Assembly: GCF_000764185.1 (NCBI RefSeq)
Contig: NZ_JQEC01000039.1
Span: 62,001 to 126,000, forward strand
DNA: 64,000 nucleotides
DNA from: Colwellia psychrerythraea
GTDB lineage: Bacteria > Pseudomonadota > Gammaproteobacteria > Enterobacterales > Alteromonadaceae
Reading direction: 5' to 3'
Position 1 is the stretch's first letter. Each line of letters starts with the position of its first letter. Shown here piece by piece: positions 19,933 to 28,927 of the stretch. A program made the position numbers and the translations under genes. Under the pieces are notes generated by a model. It worked only from the letters and a program-made list of their open reading frames with translations, did not search any database and had not been told where the DNA came from.

Positions 19933-21318
19933 TTATTTGTTCTGTGCAAAGGGATGACGCGTAGTGCCACCTTCATCTAAATAGCGCATGATAATGCCAA
20001 AATCTAGTGTTAGCTCTGTATCAAGTTCAATAGCTACTTTATGGCCAGAGCCTTTAGCATCAGTGATAACTTCACCTGTTTTACTGTTAATCATATAAGT
20101 TAAGGTAAAAGTGTGGTTTCCTGCTGGTGTCATTAGTTCAAGTTGGTCGCCGGTAAGGAACTTATTCTTAACGTCAATTTCAATCAAGCCATTTTCCTGA
20201 TTTAGCCCGAGTACTTCGCCGACAAATTGCTGAGTATCACTCTTTGAATAGCCATATTCATAGTTTTGAGTATCGCCGTGGCGGTGACGCTGCAAGAATC
20301 CTTCAGTGTATCCACGATGTGCTAGGTGCTCTAAATCAGTATTTAAGCTTGGGTTAAATGCTCTATCAGCTACTGCATCGTCAATGGCTTGGCTATAAAC
20401 TTGCGCGGTTCTTGCGCAGTAATAAAATGATTTAGTTCGACCTTCAATTTTTAATGAATGCACACCCATTTTAACTAAACGTTCTATATGTTCAACAGCG
20501 CGTAAATCTTTAGAATTCATGATGTAAGTGCCATGCTCATCTTCAAATGCAGGCATATACTCACCAGGGCGACCTTGCTCTTGAAGTAAAATAATATCGT
20601 CAACAGGTTTTTCTGGTGGTAGTAACATGTCCTTTTCAGGCGTATAAATATCAACATTGTCAGGCTGAATTGCGATAATATCACCGGTTTCAGTTTCTTT
20701 TGCTTGATGAGTATCATACTTCCACCGACAAGAATTTGTGCAGGTTCCTTGGTTCGGGTCTCGTTTATTGATATAACCAGAGAGCAAACAGCGGCCAGAG
20801 TAAGCCATGCAAAGTGCGCCATGAACAAACACTTCTAGTTGCGTTTCAGGACAATGAAAGCGGATATCTTCAATTTCATCTAGAGAAAGCTCTCTGGATA
20901 ATATTACCCGTTCTACGCCTTGTTGCTGCCAAAACTTGACAGTGGCCCAATTGACCGCATTGGCTTGCACTGATAGGTGAATTGACGTGTCAGGAAAATT
21001 TTCTCTAACAAGCATAATTAAACCGGGATCGGACATAATTAATGCGTCTGGTTTCATGGCAATAATAGGTGCTATATCTTTAAGGAAAGTTTTTAACTTG
21101 CCATTATGTGGCGCAATGTTATTAACTAGATAGAATTTTTTACCTATTTGGTGGGCTTCATTTATTCCTATTTGAATGTTTTCTAAACTGAATTCATTAT
21201 TTCTGACACGTAGAGAGTAGCGCGGTTGGCCTGCATAAACAGCATCAGCACCGTAAGCAAATGCATAACGCATGTTTTTTAAGCTGCCAGCGGGAGAAAG
21301 AAGTTCAGGTTTGATCAT
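19933..21318 (-). CDS. trhP: TrhP (YegQ), U32-family tRNA 5-hydroxyuridine synthase component
   Basis: Needed for 5-hydroxylation of uridine 34 in tRNA, the first step to cmo5U/mcmo5U wobble bases. The 461-residue protein aligns end to end with E. coli YegQ/TrhP: KPELLSPAGSLKNMRYAF, GADAVYAGQPRYSLRVRNNEF, IHLSVQANAVNWATV, the U32 signature EVFVHGALCMAYSGRCLLS with YINKRDPNQGTCTNSCRW. The four cysteines in ALCMAYSGRCLLSGY and GTCTNSCRW are the likely Fe-S ligands of this family. The former label collagenase/protease is misleading. It is divergent from the HDOD gene and followed by the ferredoxin gene yfhL. Confidence 0.94.
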   Translation of the reverse strand: MIKPELLSPAGSLKNMRYAFAYGADAVYAGQPRYSLRVRNNEFSLENIQIGINEAHQIGKKFYLVNNIAPHNGKLKTFLKDIAPIIAMKPDALIMSDPGLIMLVRENFPDTSIHLSVQANAVNWATVKFWQQQGVERVILSRELSLDEIEDIRFHCPETQLEVFVHGALCMAYSGRCLLSGYINKRDPNQGTCTNSCRWKYDTHQAKETETGDIIAIQPDNVDIYTPEKDMLLPPEKPVDDIILLQEQGRPGEYMPAFEDEHGTYIMNSKDLRAVEHIERLVKMGVHSLKIEGRTKSFYYCARTAQVYSQAIDDAVADRAFNPSLNTDLEHLAHRGYTEGFLQRHRHGDTQNYEYGYSKSDTQQFVGEVLGLNQENGLIEIDVKNKFLTGDQLELMTPAGNHTFTLTYMINSKTGEVITDAKGSGHKVAIELDTELTLDFGIIMRYLDEGGTTRHPFAQNK

Positions 21319-21537
21319 GGGGTACTCAAATTAATGAAGGAATGGATCGAAAAATCAGCGGCAAATTATACTCAATAGCTATTGGCTCTGCCATTTCGAA
21401 TTAAGGCAAGCATGATCTAGATCAACGTTTACTCTGTACTTGCCAGAAGCGCGGTGAGGACAAGCTGCATATGATAAATAACTAATTTAGCTATTAGCTT
21501 GAAAAACATTAAGAAAACATATTACTTTTAAAAAAAT

Positions 21538-21560
21538 GTGCTACTTTTAAAAGTAAGCAC
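21538..21560. promoter_or_regulatory. palindrome just upstream of the HDOD gene
   Basis: The 12-bp perfect palindrome ACTTTTAAAAGT (21543-21554) is framed by GTGCT and AGCAC arms with a one-base bulge. A half-copy, TTACTTTTAAAA, lies 20 bp upstream. It ends about 20 bp before the start codon: an operator over the promoter or a leader hairpin. Confidence 0.45.
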
Positions 21561-21581
21561 AATAAAAATAAAGGTGGATTT

Positions 21582-22424
21582 ATGGCAACTGAAAATGCCC
21601 TGTATACTATTTTGACAGAGAAGATTAAACAAGACACTCTTGTACTCCCGACACTACCTGAGGTTGCCTTAAAAGTAAGAAGTGCTGCGGATGATCCCGA
21701 TATTAACTTAAATCATATGAGTGATATTATTGCTCAAGACCCTGCTTTATCTTTAGGTATGCTAAAAGTTGCAAACAATGCTATTTTGGGACGTAGTGTG
21801 AAAGTTGAAACAGTGCCACAAGCAGTAACACGTATTGGCTTAAGACAAATTAAAAGTATTGCAACGGCAATGGCAATTGAACAAGTCTTTGTATCACATA
21901 ATGATGTTGTGACTATGTACATGAACAAGGCTTGGCTTAAAACTATTGATATTGCTTCTGTAGCAATTAGCTTGATGGATTTATATCTAAAAAAGCACAA
22001 ACATACATCGCTTTCTCTTGATACTATTACCTTGGCGGCGCTGGTCCATAATATTGGTGTTTTACCTATTTTAACAGAGGCAGAAAATCACCCTGATGTT
22101 TTTGCTAACCCAACATTTTTACAACAAGCCATTATTAAGTTATCAGGACGAGTAGGGGGAGCTATTACTCGTAGCTGGGGATTTTCTGAGGAGTTTACTC
22201 TATTGGCTGAAAGCTGGAGTGATTTAACAATCCTACCTACAGAGGTACACTATCTAGACTTCATTCGAGCTGGAGCTATCTATCATAATGTTTTTAAAAA
22301 CGAGTCAACGAAAGAGGCACTTTTAGGCAGTTATACTAAGAAAGGTCTTTTACCTGAAATAGATTATATGGATTGTGATGAATTTAAAGAAAAATGTGAT
22401 GCAGTCAGAGCTATGTTTATTTAG
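21582..22424 (+). CDS. HDOD-domain signalling protein
   Basis: A 280-residue single-domain HDOD protein. The domain spans about residues 15-215, beginning LPTLPEVALKVRSAADDPDINLNHMSDIIAQDPALSLGMLKVANNA and carrying AVTRIGLRQIKSIATAMAIEQ and LAALVHNIGVLPI. HDOD proteins are relatives of HD-GYP phosphodiesterases lacking the catalytic metal residues; they act as signalling or scaffold modules in motility, biofilm and stress control. Here the canonical HD pair is replaced (LVHNIG rather than HDIG), so catalysis is not expected. No receiver or GGDEF domain is fused. AGGTGG ribosome-binding site 7 bp before the ATG. A terminator follows, so it is monocistronic. Confidence 0.88.
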   Translation: MATENALYTILTEKIKQDTLVLPTLPEVALKVRSAADDPDINLNHMSDIIAQDPALSLGMLKVANNAILGRSVKVETVPQAVTRIGLRQIKSIATAMAIEQVFVSHNDVVTMYMNKAWLKTIDIASVAISLMDLYLKKHKHTSLSLDTITLAALVHNIGVLPILTEAENHPDVFANPTFLQQAIIKLSGRVGGAITRSWGFSEEFTLLAESWSDLTILPTEVHYLDFIRAGAIYHNVFKNESTKEALLGSYTKKGLLPEIDYMDCDEFKEKCDAVRAMFI

Positions 22425-22464
22425 CTAGTAGTTCATCGCGATATTATAGACAGTTGTGAAGAAG

Positions 22465-22493
22465 AAAAGGGCGGAATAAAATCGCCCTTTTTA
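22465..22493. terminator. terminator between the HDOD gene and rdgC
   Basis: AAAAGGGCG and CGCCCTTTTT around a nine-base AT-rich loop; T-run on the right and A-run on the left make it bidirectional for the convergent pair. Confidence 0.88.
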
Positions 22494-22514
22494 TTTGATT
22501 AAATTAAAGCTATG

Positions 22515-23438
22515 TTAATCTTTTTCTAAGTGATCTGTTGTCTTCATAGAAAATTCAGCCAATAAATCGATAATAAATCGGTTGATCTCCCCAGCCATCA
22601 GCGCAAAATCAGCATCAAGTTTAGCAACTACATCATCACTATCAATATCGTCATTTTGTTCGTGTATAACATCAAAAAATTTAAGACGTTTTATCGCTAG
22701 ATCATCACATAAAATAAATGAGAGTGATTCATCCCACTCAAGTGCTACCTTCACTACATATTTATCGGCATCAAGGTGTGACTTGATCTCATCACCAATA
22801 AGATCTTGATTCTTTACCCTAACAATAGCGCCATCATCACCTAATGCGTTAAATTCGGCCTCCATTCCTAGGGTAAACTTACCACCTAAGCTTTGATTAT
22901 TTAACCAATCAGTCATTGTTTCATCAACACAAATATCTGGATCAAAACTGGTAACAGGGAGAGTGCCAAGGACTTTTCGTAATAAGGCTAATAAATCTTC
23001 AGCTTTACCACGTGAACTTGAATTGATAACAATAATATTGTTAACAGGGCTGATGTAGGCATGAGTATCGGTAATACGGGAAAAAGCACGCGGTAATAAT
23101 TCAAAAGTTATATCTTCTTTGAATTGCTCTTTTTCTTTTTTAGTCGCGCCACGTCCCTGTTCTTGCTCAAGTAGATTTACTTTTTTTTCTACCATATCTT
23201 TTATAACTGATGCCGGAAGCATCTTTTCTTCTTTTCGTGCACAGATAAGAAAATTACCGTTTGCAGTATGAACACTCGTGTCACCGTGTTTTCCTAATGC
23301 GTTTATCCAGCCAAAATGAGCTATCTCTGTAGAGCCTAATGGAGTAAACAGGTGCTCTGATAAGTGTTTTTCTAAGTCTTTCTCTGACCACTCAAATGGG
23401 CGAGTGAAAGCAAAAAAGTAAAGGTTTTTAAACCACAT
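22515..23438 (-). CDS. rdgC: recombination-associated protein RdgC
   Basis: A 307-residue ring-forming DNA-binding protein that binds double-stranded DNA without sequence specificity and restrains RecA. It begins MWFKNLYFFAFTRPFEWSEKDLE, matching E. coli MLWFKNLMVYRLSRE. Conserved stretches include ARKEEKMLPASVIKDMVEKKV, LLPRAFSRITDTHAYI, LALLRKVLGTLPV, SFILCDDLAIKRLKFFDVI and DADFALMAGEINRFI. The length is normal (E. coli 303). It is nucleoid-associated in the cytoplasm. Together with upstream features it forms a single-gene unit bounded by a terminator on its 3' side. Nothing unusual. Confidence 0.96.
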   Translation of the reverse strand: MWFKNLYFFAFTRPFEWSEKDLEKHLSEHLFTPLGSTEIAHFGWINALGKHGDTSVHTANGNFLICARKEEKMLPASVIKDMVEKKVNLLEQEQGRGATKKEKEQFKEDITFELLPRAFSRITDTHAYISPVNNIIVINSSSRGKAEDLLALLRKVLGTLPVTSFDPDICVDETMTDWLNNQSLGGKFTLGMEAEFNALGDDGAIVRVKNQDLIGDEIKSHLDADKYVVKVALEWDESLSFILCDDLAIKRLKFFDVIHEQNDDIDSDDVVAKLDADFALMAGEINRFIIDLLAEFSMKTTDHLEKD

Positions 23439-23512
23439 AAGTAAATCCTAGGCTGATAAGGGAGTATTTTGCCGATTATCATACCTGAATTCTATTATTT
23501 AGGCAGTAGCTT

Positions 23513-25255
23513 TTAACTATACCTCATATCTGGAAAAGTCATACTGTAGCTTAAACCTTCATTCTCTTTAGAGGACGCGTCAATGGATCCATTAAGTGTA
23601 TCTACAATAAGATTTTTTATAATATGAGTTCCTAAACCGGTGCCACCTTTATTTGCTTGAGTTGTATAAAAAGGGTCGAATAACTTCTCAAGCTGTTGCT
23701 CATTGACTCCCACGCCGTTATCGCTATAAAGAATTATTAACCTTTGCTGCACCATGCTTATATCGATAGTCATTTCGCCGCGGTTTATATTAGGGAAACC
23801 ATGGGCGATTGAATTGATAATTAAATTAATGATAATTTGTGCTATGGCGCCAGGGTGGGTATAAATTTCAATATGGGGATCGCAATGAACCTTAATGCAG
23901 TGGGTCGTTTTTTTTAGTTTAGGGTGAATAGACTGAATGATCTCATCAAGATATTTAGCAACATTAATTAATCTAACTTTGTCATTGGTTTGATCTACCG
24001 CTACTTGTTTAAAGCTGGTAATTAATTCAGCCGCCCTTTGTAAATTATTTAGTAGTAAGTCAATACTCTGTTGTGCATTAACAATAAAGCTATCAATTGT
24101 GCGCTTTGACAGCTTTTTCTCATTTATATCTTGCTGTAATTTATTGATGACATCGGATAAATAACTTGTTGAAGTAATACTGATTCCAATTGGTGTATTG
24201 ATCTCATGGGAAACCTCTGCACTAAGTTGTCCTAAAGAAGACATTTTTTCAGCTTCTAATAATCTATCCTGTGCTTTGCTTAATTCAATTATGGAACTTT
24301 TTAAATCTTTGTTTGTAGTGATAAGCGTACTTTCTGTTTTACGCCGACGACTGTTTTCAGCTTCTAATTGATGTTGTTGTTTTAACATTTCTTTTTGCTG
24401 AACCTCCATGCGCAATAAAGTACTGCTTAGTGTTGATGTTTTTTTAGCAACTTCTTGTTCTAACAATAAGTTCTGTTCATCTAATTTATCATTGGCTGAA
24501 TTGGTTTCTCGTTGGGATAGCGCAAGTTTATCTTTAAATTCAATGAGTTCATCAATGAGGTTGTTGTAAGCGTCCTCAAGGATATTTAACTCATCTCTTT
24601 CATTATTCATGCTGTGAAACTTAGAGGCTTCTGGATCATGAAGATCAAGTTGCTTCATTTGGTCGGTTAGTTCTTGTAATGGTTCAGTGAGTAACTTGGT
24701 GAAAGCTAATGAGAATAGGAAGACTAAAAAAGCCGTTTTTACAATGGCATTACCAATGAGAAAATATATTCCGACCTCAATTCGACTAAATATAACATCA
24801 TTACTTGACAATAAGGTCACAGTGCCAACGGTAGTTGTGCGCCCTGAAAATTCGAAGATAAGTGGGAATGAATGACCAAATAACCCTTCACTTAGAGAGC
24901 TTATACTTTGATGTTCACTATAAGCTTCTTGAGACGTTTGAGCAGGCAGAGTCAGTACTTCACCAAGCTGAGTGATAATGTCATTTGCTTCGTCAGTAAC
25001 TGTTATTCCCTTAATTAGCGGAATGGCGATTAAGCCTTCTGAAATGTCGACAGCTTGTTTAGTATTTAACTCCCAAACTGCACGAGTTAGACTGCCGCTA
25101 ATTGTTTTCTGTAAAGTGAGCAACTCACTATTGATGTGACTTTTGGTATTAAAATACTCAGCTATAATTTGCACGCCAGTAACACTGATCGTTAAGATGA
25201 AATAAACAGAAAGTACTCTTGTTAGCAGCTTACGCGATATGCTGGTTATTTTCAT
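23513..25255 (-). CDS. orphan membrane sensor histidine kinase
   Basis: A 580-residue two-component sensor. Membrane helices lie at about 11-31 and 162-185, enclosing a 130-residue periplasmic sensor region of unrecognised fold. A HAMP-like linker follows, ending with DELNILEDAYNNLIDEL (221-237), then a long coiled coil (240-335), then the dimerisation/phosphoacceptor helix SSLGQLSAEVSHEINTPIG with His350. The ATPase domain has IINLIINSIAHGF (N box), YSDNGVGVN (G1) and GGTGLGTHIIKNLI (G2). The coiled coil and EVSHEINTPIG type are typical of kinases that sense through HAMP plus coiled-coil signalling. No response regulator is adjacent; rdgC follows. The partner must be encoded elsewhere. Confidence 0.9.
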   Translation of the reverse strand: MKITSISRKLLTRVLSVYFILTISVTGVQIIAEYFNTKSHINSELLTLQKTISGSLTRAVWELNTKQAVDISEGLIAIPLIKGITVTDEANDIITQLGEVLTLPAQTSQEAYSEHQSISSLSEGLFGHSFPLIFEFSGRTTTVGTVTLLSSNDVIFSRIEVGIYFLIGNAIVKTAFLVFLFSLAFTKLLTEPLQELTDQMKQLDLHDPEASKFHSMNNERDELNILEDAYNNLIDELIEFKDKLALSQRETNSANDKLDEQNLLLEQEVAKKTSTLSSTLLRMEVQQKEMLKQQHQLEAENSRRRKTESTLITTNKDLKSSIIELSKAQDRLLEAEKMSSLGQLSAEVSHEINTPIGISITSTSYLSDVINKLQQDINEKKLSKRTIDSFIVNAQQSIDLLLNNLQRAAELITSFKQVAVDQTNDKVRLINVAKYLDEIIQSIHPKLKKTTHCIKVHCDPHIEIYTHPGAIAQIIINLIINSIAHGFPNINRGEMTIDISMVQQRLIILYSDNGVGVNEQQLEKLFDPFYTTQANKGGTGLGTHIIKNLIVDTLNGSIDASSKENEGLSYSMTFPDMRYS

Positions 25256-25525
25256 ATCAGTTATCTTTTAGGTAATTTTTAGGAACTTATTGTTAATTCT
25301 AGTAAATCATTTTTAAAGTGCGCGAAAAGAACACATATGGTCTAAAATTATAGTACTTATTCTATCATTCTAACTGAAGCATTATTTTAATTAAATAAAT
25401 AGTATGACCTCTATAAGTATTATTTATGAATATATCTTTACGTTTGTAACAAAACTTTAATAAAGATCTTGTAGAGTACCCACATTAGTTCAATTACTTA
25501 CAATTAAAATTATTTAGGAACACTT

Positions 25526-26551
25526 ATGAAAGACGTTAAAAGCTGTATAGTATTAGCAGTTTGTTCATTATTGACTATGCCAGCATTAGCAGCAGATAAA
25601 GAACCTAGTCAGACCCCCAAAAACAAAGAAGTTATCGATTTTTACGGGAAATTAAATATCTCATTACAAGCAACCGAAGAAAAAGGTGATTCTTTTAATG
25701 AGTTAAAGAGTAACGCTTCTCGTGTTGGCGTTAAAGGTAAGTATTATTTAGATAGCGGTTTAACGGCAATCTATAAACTTGAATGGCAAGTTAACGTTAA
25801 TGATGACACTAAAGATACATTAACTGCTCGTAACCAATGGGTTGGTATAAAAGGTAACTTTGGTGAAGTCACCGTTGGACGATCAGATACTACTTTAAAA
25901 GTATCACAAGGTAAATTTGACTTGTTCAACGATTATGAGGGGGACTTAAAACATCTTTTTATTGGCGAAAACCGGGTTGCTGATTCGATTACTTATAAAT
26001 CACCTGCCTATAATAACCTTCAAATACTGACCAGTTATATTATTTCTGATGACCATGATGCTAGTGATCCTTATTCAATAGGCATATTTTTTGGTGATTT
26101 AAGCTTGAAAAAAACCGACTTTTTCTTATCTGTTGCCCATGATGAAAACATGCCTGTTAAATTCAAAGGTGTTGACAGTGAAGGTGAATCAATTTCAACG
26201 ACTGAACCTCTGGCTAATACACGGGTTACAGGTATGTATAAATTTGGCAAATTACGTTTAGGAGCAATGTTTGTTGATACCGAAGTTGTTACTACCGGAA
26301 AGTCCGAAACAGGGTATGCTGCCAATGTCTCTTATAAAATAGGTAAAGTTCTGGCTAAGCTTGAATACCAAGAGTTCGCTGGTGCTGATGCTATTAGTGT
26401 TGGCGCAGATTATAAATTGGGTGACAAGACTAAGTTGTATGCTTGGTACACAGATAGGGAAGGTAATGTTGTTGAAGGTAATGACGGTAATTTCTATAAA
26501 TTTTCTGAAGCTGGTAAATATTTTGCTGTAGGCATGGAGCAAAAATTTTAG
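25526..26551 (+). CDS. outer-membrane porin (Gram-negative porin family)
   Basis: A 341-residue trimeric-type general porin. Signal peptide MKDVKSCIVLAVCSLLTMPALA with cleavage before ADKEP. The mature N terminus FYGKLNISLQATEEKGDSF followed by SRVGVKGKYYLDSGLTAIYKLEWQV and RNQWVGIKGNFGEVTVGRSDTTLK is the classical porin pattern: strand one, the Gly-rich turn, then the PEFG-like FGEVTVGR. Strands alternate through to a C-terminal phenylalanine (GMEQKF), the BAM recognition signature. TTAGGAAC ribosome-binding region precedes the ATG. It lies upstream of phoB on the same strand but is separated by two inverted repeats and a Pho box, so phoBR are independent. Ion or phosphate preference cannot be read from sequence. 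Confidence 0.9.
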   Translation: MKDVKSCIVLAVCSLLTMPALAADKEPSQTPKNKEVIDFYGKLNISLQATEEKGDSFNELKSNASRVGVKGKYYLDSGLTAIYKLEWQVNVNDDTKDTLTARNQWVGIKGNFGEVTVGRSDTTLKVSQGKFDLFNDYEGDLKHLFIGENRVADSITYKSPAYNNLQILTSYIISDDHDASDPYSIGIFFGDLSLKKTDFFLSVAHDENMPVKFKGVDSEGESISTTEPLANTRVTGMYKFGKLRLGAMFVDTEVVTTGKSETGYAANVSYKIGKVLAKLEYQEFAGADAISVGADYKLGDKTKLYAWYTDREGNVVEGNDGNFYKFSEAGKYFAVGMEQKF

Positions 26552-26578
26552 ACCTTAGACCTTAGATATTAATATGAA

Positions 26579-26615
26579 ACAAAGCCGCTAACTCATTATG
26601 TTTTAGCGGCTTTGT
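26579..26615 (+). terminator. terminator-like stem-loop after the porin gene
   Basis: ACAAAGCCGCTAA and TTAGCGGCTTTGT are a perfect 13-bp stem with an 11-nt loop, 28 bp past the stop. The T-run is short. Confidence 0.7.
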
Positions 26616-26632
26616 ACATCTATTAACTTGCT

Positions 26633-26658
26633 AAATTATCAAGCTTGCTTGATAATTT
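26633..26658. repeat. 12-bp perfect inverted repeat upstream of phoB
   Basis: AAATTATCAAGC, spacer TT, GCTTGATAATTT, followed by a short T-run. It adjoins the Pho box six bases downstream. It may be a second porin terminator or a protein-binding palindrome. Confidence 0.65.
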
Positions 26659-26663
26659 TCATT

Positions 26664-26681
26664 TTGTCATAAAACTGTCAC
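26664..26681 (+). promoter_or_regulatory. Pho box upstream of phoB
   Basis: TTGTCATAAAACTGTCAC: two 7-bp half-sites, TTGTCAT and CTGTCAC, separated by AAAA, matching the PhoB consensus CTGTCAT-N4-CTGTCAC at nearly every position. A possible -10 (CACAAT, 26692-26697) lies 10 bp downstream, the spacing seen when PhoB replaces the -35 element. Implies phosphate-starvation autoregulation of phoBR. Confidence 0.88.
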
Positions 26682-26778
26682 TTAACTTCTGCACAATAAC
26701 TTATCGAGTGTAATTTTTTGTTAATATTCATTAGCAACAGTAGATTACATCAGTTAGCCATATTAATAGGATGTATAC

Positions 26779-27486
26779 ATGAGCCGTAAAATTTTAGTTG
26801 TTGAGGATGAGACCCCAATCAGGGAAATGATTAGTTTTGTATTAGATCAAAATGGTTTTAATGCCATTGAAGCTTGTGATATAGAGCAAGCCTTAGCTAA
26901 AATCCATGAACCTTATCCAGACTTGATATTACTTGATTGGATGTTACCTGGTGGCACCGGAGTTTCGTTGGCAAAAAAGCTAAAGCAAAATGAATATACC
27001 CGTAATATTCCGGTAATCATGCTTACGGCCCGTAGTGATGAAGACGACAAAGTAAAAGGCTTTGAAGCGGGTGTTGATGACTATGTCACTAAACCCTTTT
27101 CGCCTAAAGAGCTTATTGCTCGGATTAAAGCGGTAATTCGTCGAGTTTCGCCTACCTCTCTTGAAGAGGAAGTTGATTTTCATGGTTTAAAGCTTGATCC
27201 TGTTGCCCATCGTGTTGCTATTAATGGCCGAAGCTTAGAGCTAGGGCCGACAGAGTTTCGTTTATTGCACTTTTTTATGACTCATACCGAGCGAGTGTAC
27301 TCAAGAGAACAATTACTTGATAATGTATGGGGCACAAATATTTATGTTGAAGACAGGACTGTTGATGTGCACATTAGACGCCTACGAAAAGCCATCTCCG
27401 GCGAAGGGCATGATGATTTTGTGCAAACAGTTCGAGGAGCAGGTTACCGCTTTTCGAGTAAATTAAAAAAAGTCAGTTCTCTATAA
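26779..27486 (+). CDS. phoB: PhoB, phosphate regulon response regulator
   Basis: A 235-residue OmpR-family regulator. Receiver domain: [17 protein letters not shown] with the acidic pocket Glu9/Asp10, phosphoacceptor Asp53 in [13 protein letters not shown], conserved Thr in IMLTARSDE and Lys in VTKPFSP. DNA-binding winged helix: [33 protein letters not shown] and the recognition region [17 protein letters not shown] with a terminal VRGAGYRFS. The residues match E. coli PhoB closely, notably DWMLPGGSG and [12 protein letters not shown]. It is activated by PhoR under phosphate limitation and recruits sigma-70 polymerase to Pho boxes. Its own promoter holds such a box. phoR starts 33 bp downstream. 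Confidence 0.96.
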   Translation: MSRKILVVEDETPIREMISFVLDQNGFNAIEACDIEQALAKIHEPYPDLILLDWMLPGGTGVSLAKKLKQNEYTRNIPVIMLTARSDEDDKVKGFEAGVDDYVTKPFSPKELIARIKAVIRRVSPTSLEEEVDFHGLKLDPVAHRVAINGRSLELGPTEFRLLHFFMTHTERVYSREQLLDNVWGTNIYVEDRTVDVHIRRLRKAISGEGHDDFVQTVRGAGYRFSSKLKKVSSL

Positions 27487-27518
27487 CTATACCTCTGTTG
27501 GAAAGTAATTAGACAAGC

Positions 27519-28823
27519 ATGCATTTCCGTTTATCTTTTAAAATCATTATATATCGTTTATTCGCCTTATTGACTGTAAGTGCATTGGTAGGCTGGCTAT
27601 TTGATTATGTGTTGCTAGCCATGCTTGCTAGTAGTATTTTTTTATTAGTTTGGCATTATCATCATTTATTTAAATTAATCAATTGGTTGTGGCGCTCTAA
27701 AACACTTTCTCCGCCTCAGGCAAGTGGGGTGTGGGGCTACTTATATGATGGTTTGTATCGTCAAGTTAAGCAGCAGCGTAATAAGCAAAAGCAGTTAAAT
27801 GAGAAAATTCGCCGTTTCCGTGATGGCGCTGAAGCCCTCCCTGATGCGGCATTAATGTTGTCCAAAGAGCTCACTATTGAATGGGGTAATAAAAAGGCAC
27901 AACGACTTTTAGGCGTTCGCTGGCCCGATGACTTTGGTCTACGCATAGATAACTTACTTCGAGCGCCTGATTTTTCGGAGTATTTAGCCCATGAAAACTT
28001 TGAATCACCTTGTTCGCTAATTTCCCCTATGCACCCTGAAGTGCAGTTAGAAATTAGGATTATGGCTTATGGTAGTGATCATGTTTTGCTATTAGCCAGA
28101 GATATTTCTAATATTCAACGGTTAGAGGAAATGCGTCGCGATTTTGTTGCTAATGTCTCTCATGAGTTAAAAACCCCTTTAACTGTTGTACGGGGTTATG
28201 TTGAGATGATCCAGGCCTCACAAGAAACATTTGAGCCACATTGGCAAAAAGCATTTCAGACTATTGAAGGTCAGGTTTCTCGAATGGATCGTTTAGTGGA
28301 GCAGTTGCTGAATCTAGCTAAAGTGGAAAATAATAGTTATGACGAGAAGCAATCAGTCAATATGGTGCAATTAATTCGCACTTTAGTTGAAGAAATAAAT
28401 TGGCTTAATCAAGATAAACAACATCAAATTACCCTAGATATCAGTACTGATATTAATATTATAGGTTTTGAAACTGAGCTAAAAAGTGCTTGCGCTAACC
28501 TTTTATCAAATGCGATAGCTTATACCCCACCCAATGGTTGTATTGACGTAAGTTGGCAACTATTAGGTAATAAAGCTATTTTTTCAGTTAAAGATAACGG
28601 TGATGGTATTAAACCTGAGCATGTGAATCGTTTAACTGAACGCTTTTATCGTATTGATAGATCTCGATCGAGAGATACAGGTGGTTCAGGTTTAGGTTTA
28701 GCAATAGTCAAACATGTCTTGCATCACCATCAAGCTGAATTAGTCATTAGTAGCCACTGGGGACAAGGCAGTGAGTTCTCCATTCACTTTGATCAAAGTA
28801 CCCTGGCTGATACCTCGAGTTAA
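27519..28823 (+). CDS. phoR: PhoR, phosphate regulon sensor kinase
   Basis: A 434-residue membrane histidine kinase paired with PhoB. Two short hydrophobic segments at the N terminus (about 8-26 and 29-45) have almost no periplasmic loop, the hallmark of PhoR, which senses phosphate through the Pst transporter and PhoU rather than directly. A charged linker (RQVKQQRNKQKQLNEKIRRF) leads into a PAS domain (about 100-195: ALPDAALMLSKELTIEWGNKKAQRLLG). His215 in FVANVSHELKTPLTVVRGY is the phosphoacceptor. The ATPase has NLLSNAIAYTP, VKDNGDGIKPEH, FYRIDRSRSRDTGGSGLGLAIVKHVL. Cotranscription with phoB is likely from the 32-bp gap. Confidence 0.95.
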   Translation: MHFRLSFKIIIYRLFALLTVSALVGWLFDYVLLAMLASSIFLLVWHYHHLFKLINWLWRSKTLSPPQASGVWGYLYDGLYRQVKQQRNKQKQLNEKIRRFRDGAEALPDAALMLSKELTIEWGNKKAQRLLGVRWPDDFGLRIDNLLRAPDFSEYLAHENFESPCSLISPMHPEVQLEIRIMAYGSDHVLLLARDISNIQRLEEMRRDFVANVSHELKTPLTVVRGYVEMIQASQETFEPHWQKAFQTIEGQVSRMDRLVEQLLNLAKVENNSYDEKQSVNMVQLIRTLVEEINWLNQDKQHQITLDISTDINIIGFETELKSACANLLSNAIAYTPPNGCIDVSWQLLGNKAIFSVKDNGDGIKPEHVNRLTERFYRIDRSRSRDTGGSGLGLAIVKHVLHHHQAELVISSHWGQGSEFSIHFDQSTLADTSS

Positions 28824-28831
28824 CTTGTTGG

Positions 28832-28865
28832 TCGTCATAATTGTGTAATATAACTTACATATAAT
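28832..28865 (+). promoter_or_regulatory. candidate Pho box and -10 upstream of the PstS-like gene
   Basis: TCGTCAT-AATT-GTGTAAT (28832-28849) keeps the two-half-site spacing of a Pho box but the second half is weak. A perfect TATAAT lies 10 bp downstream (28860-28865), as expected for PhoB-activated promoters. Confidence 0.45.
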
Positions 28866-28927
28866 CGTCATATTCAATTCGTATAGTGTTGATAATCAAA
28901 TCGTTCAAGCTCTTATCGGAGATAACC

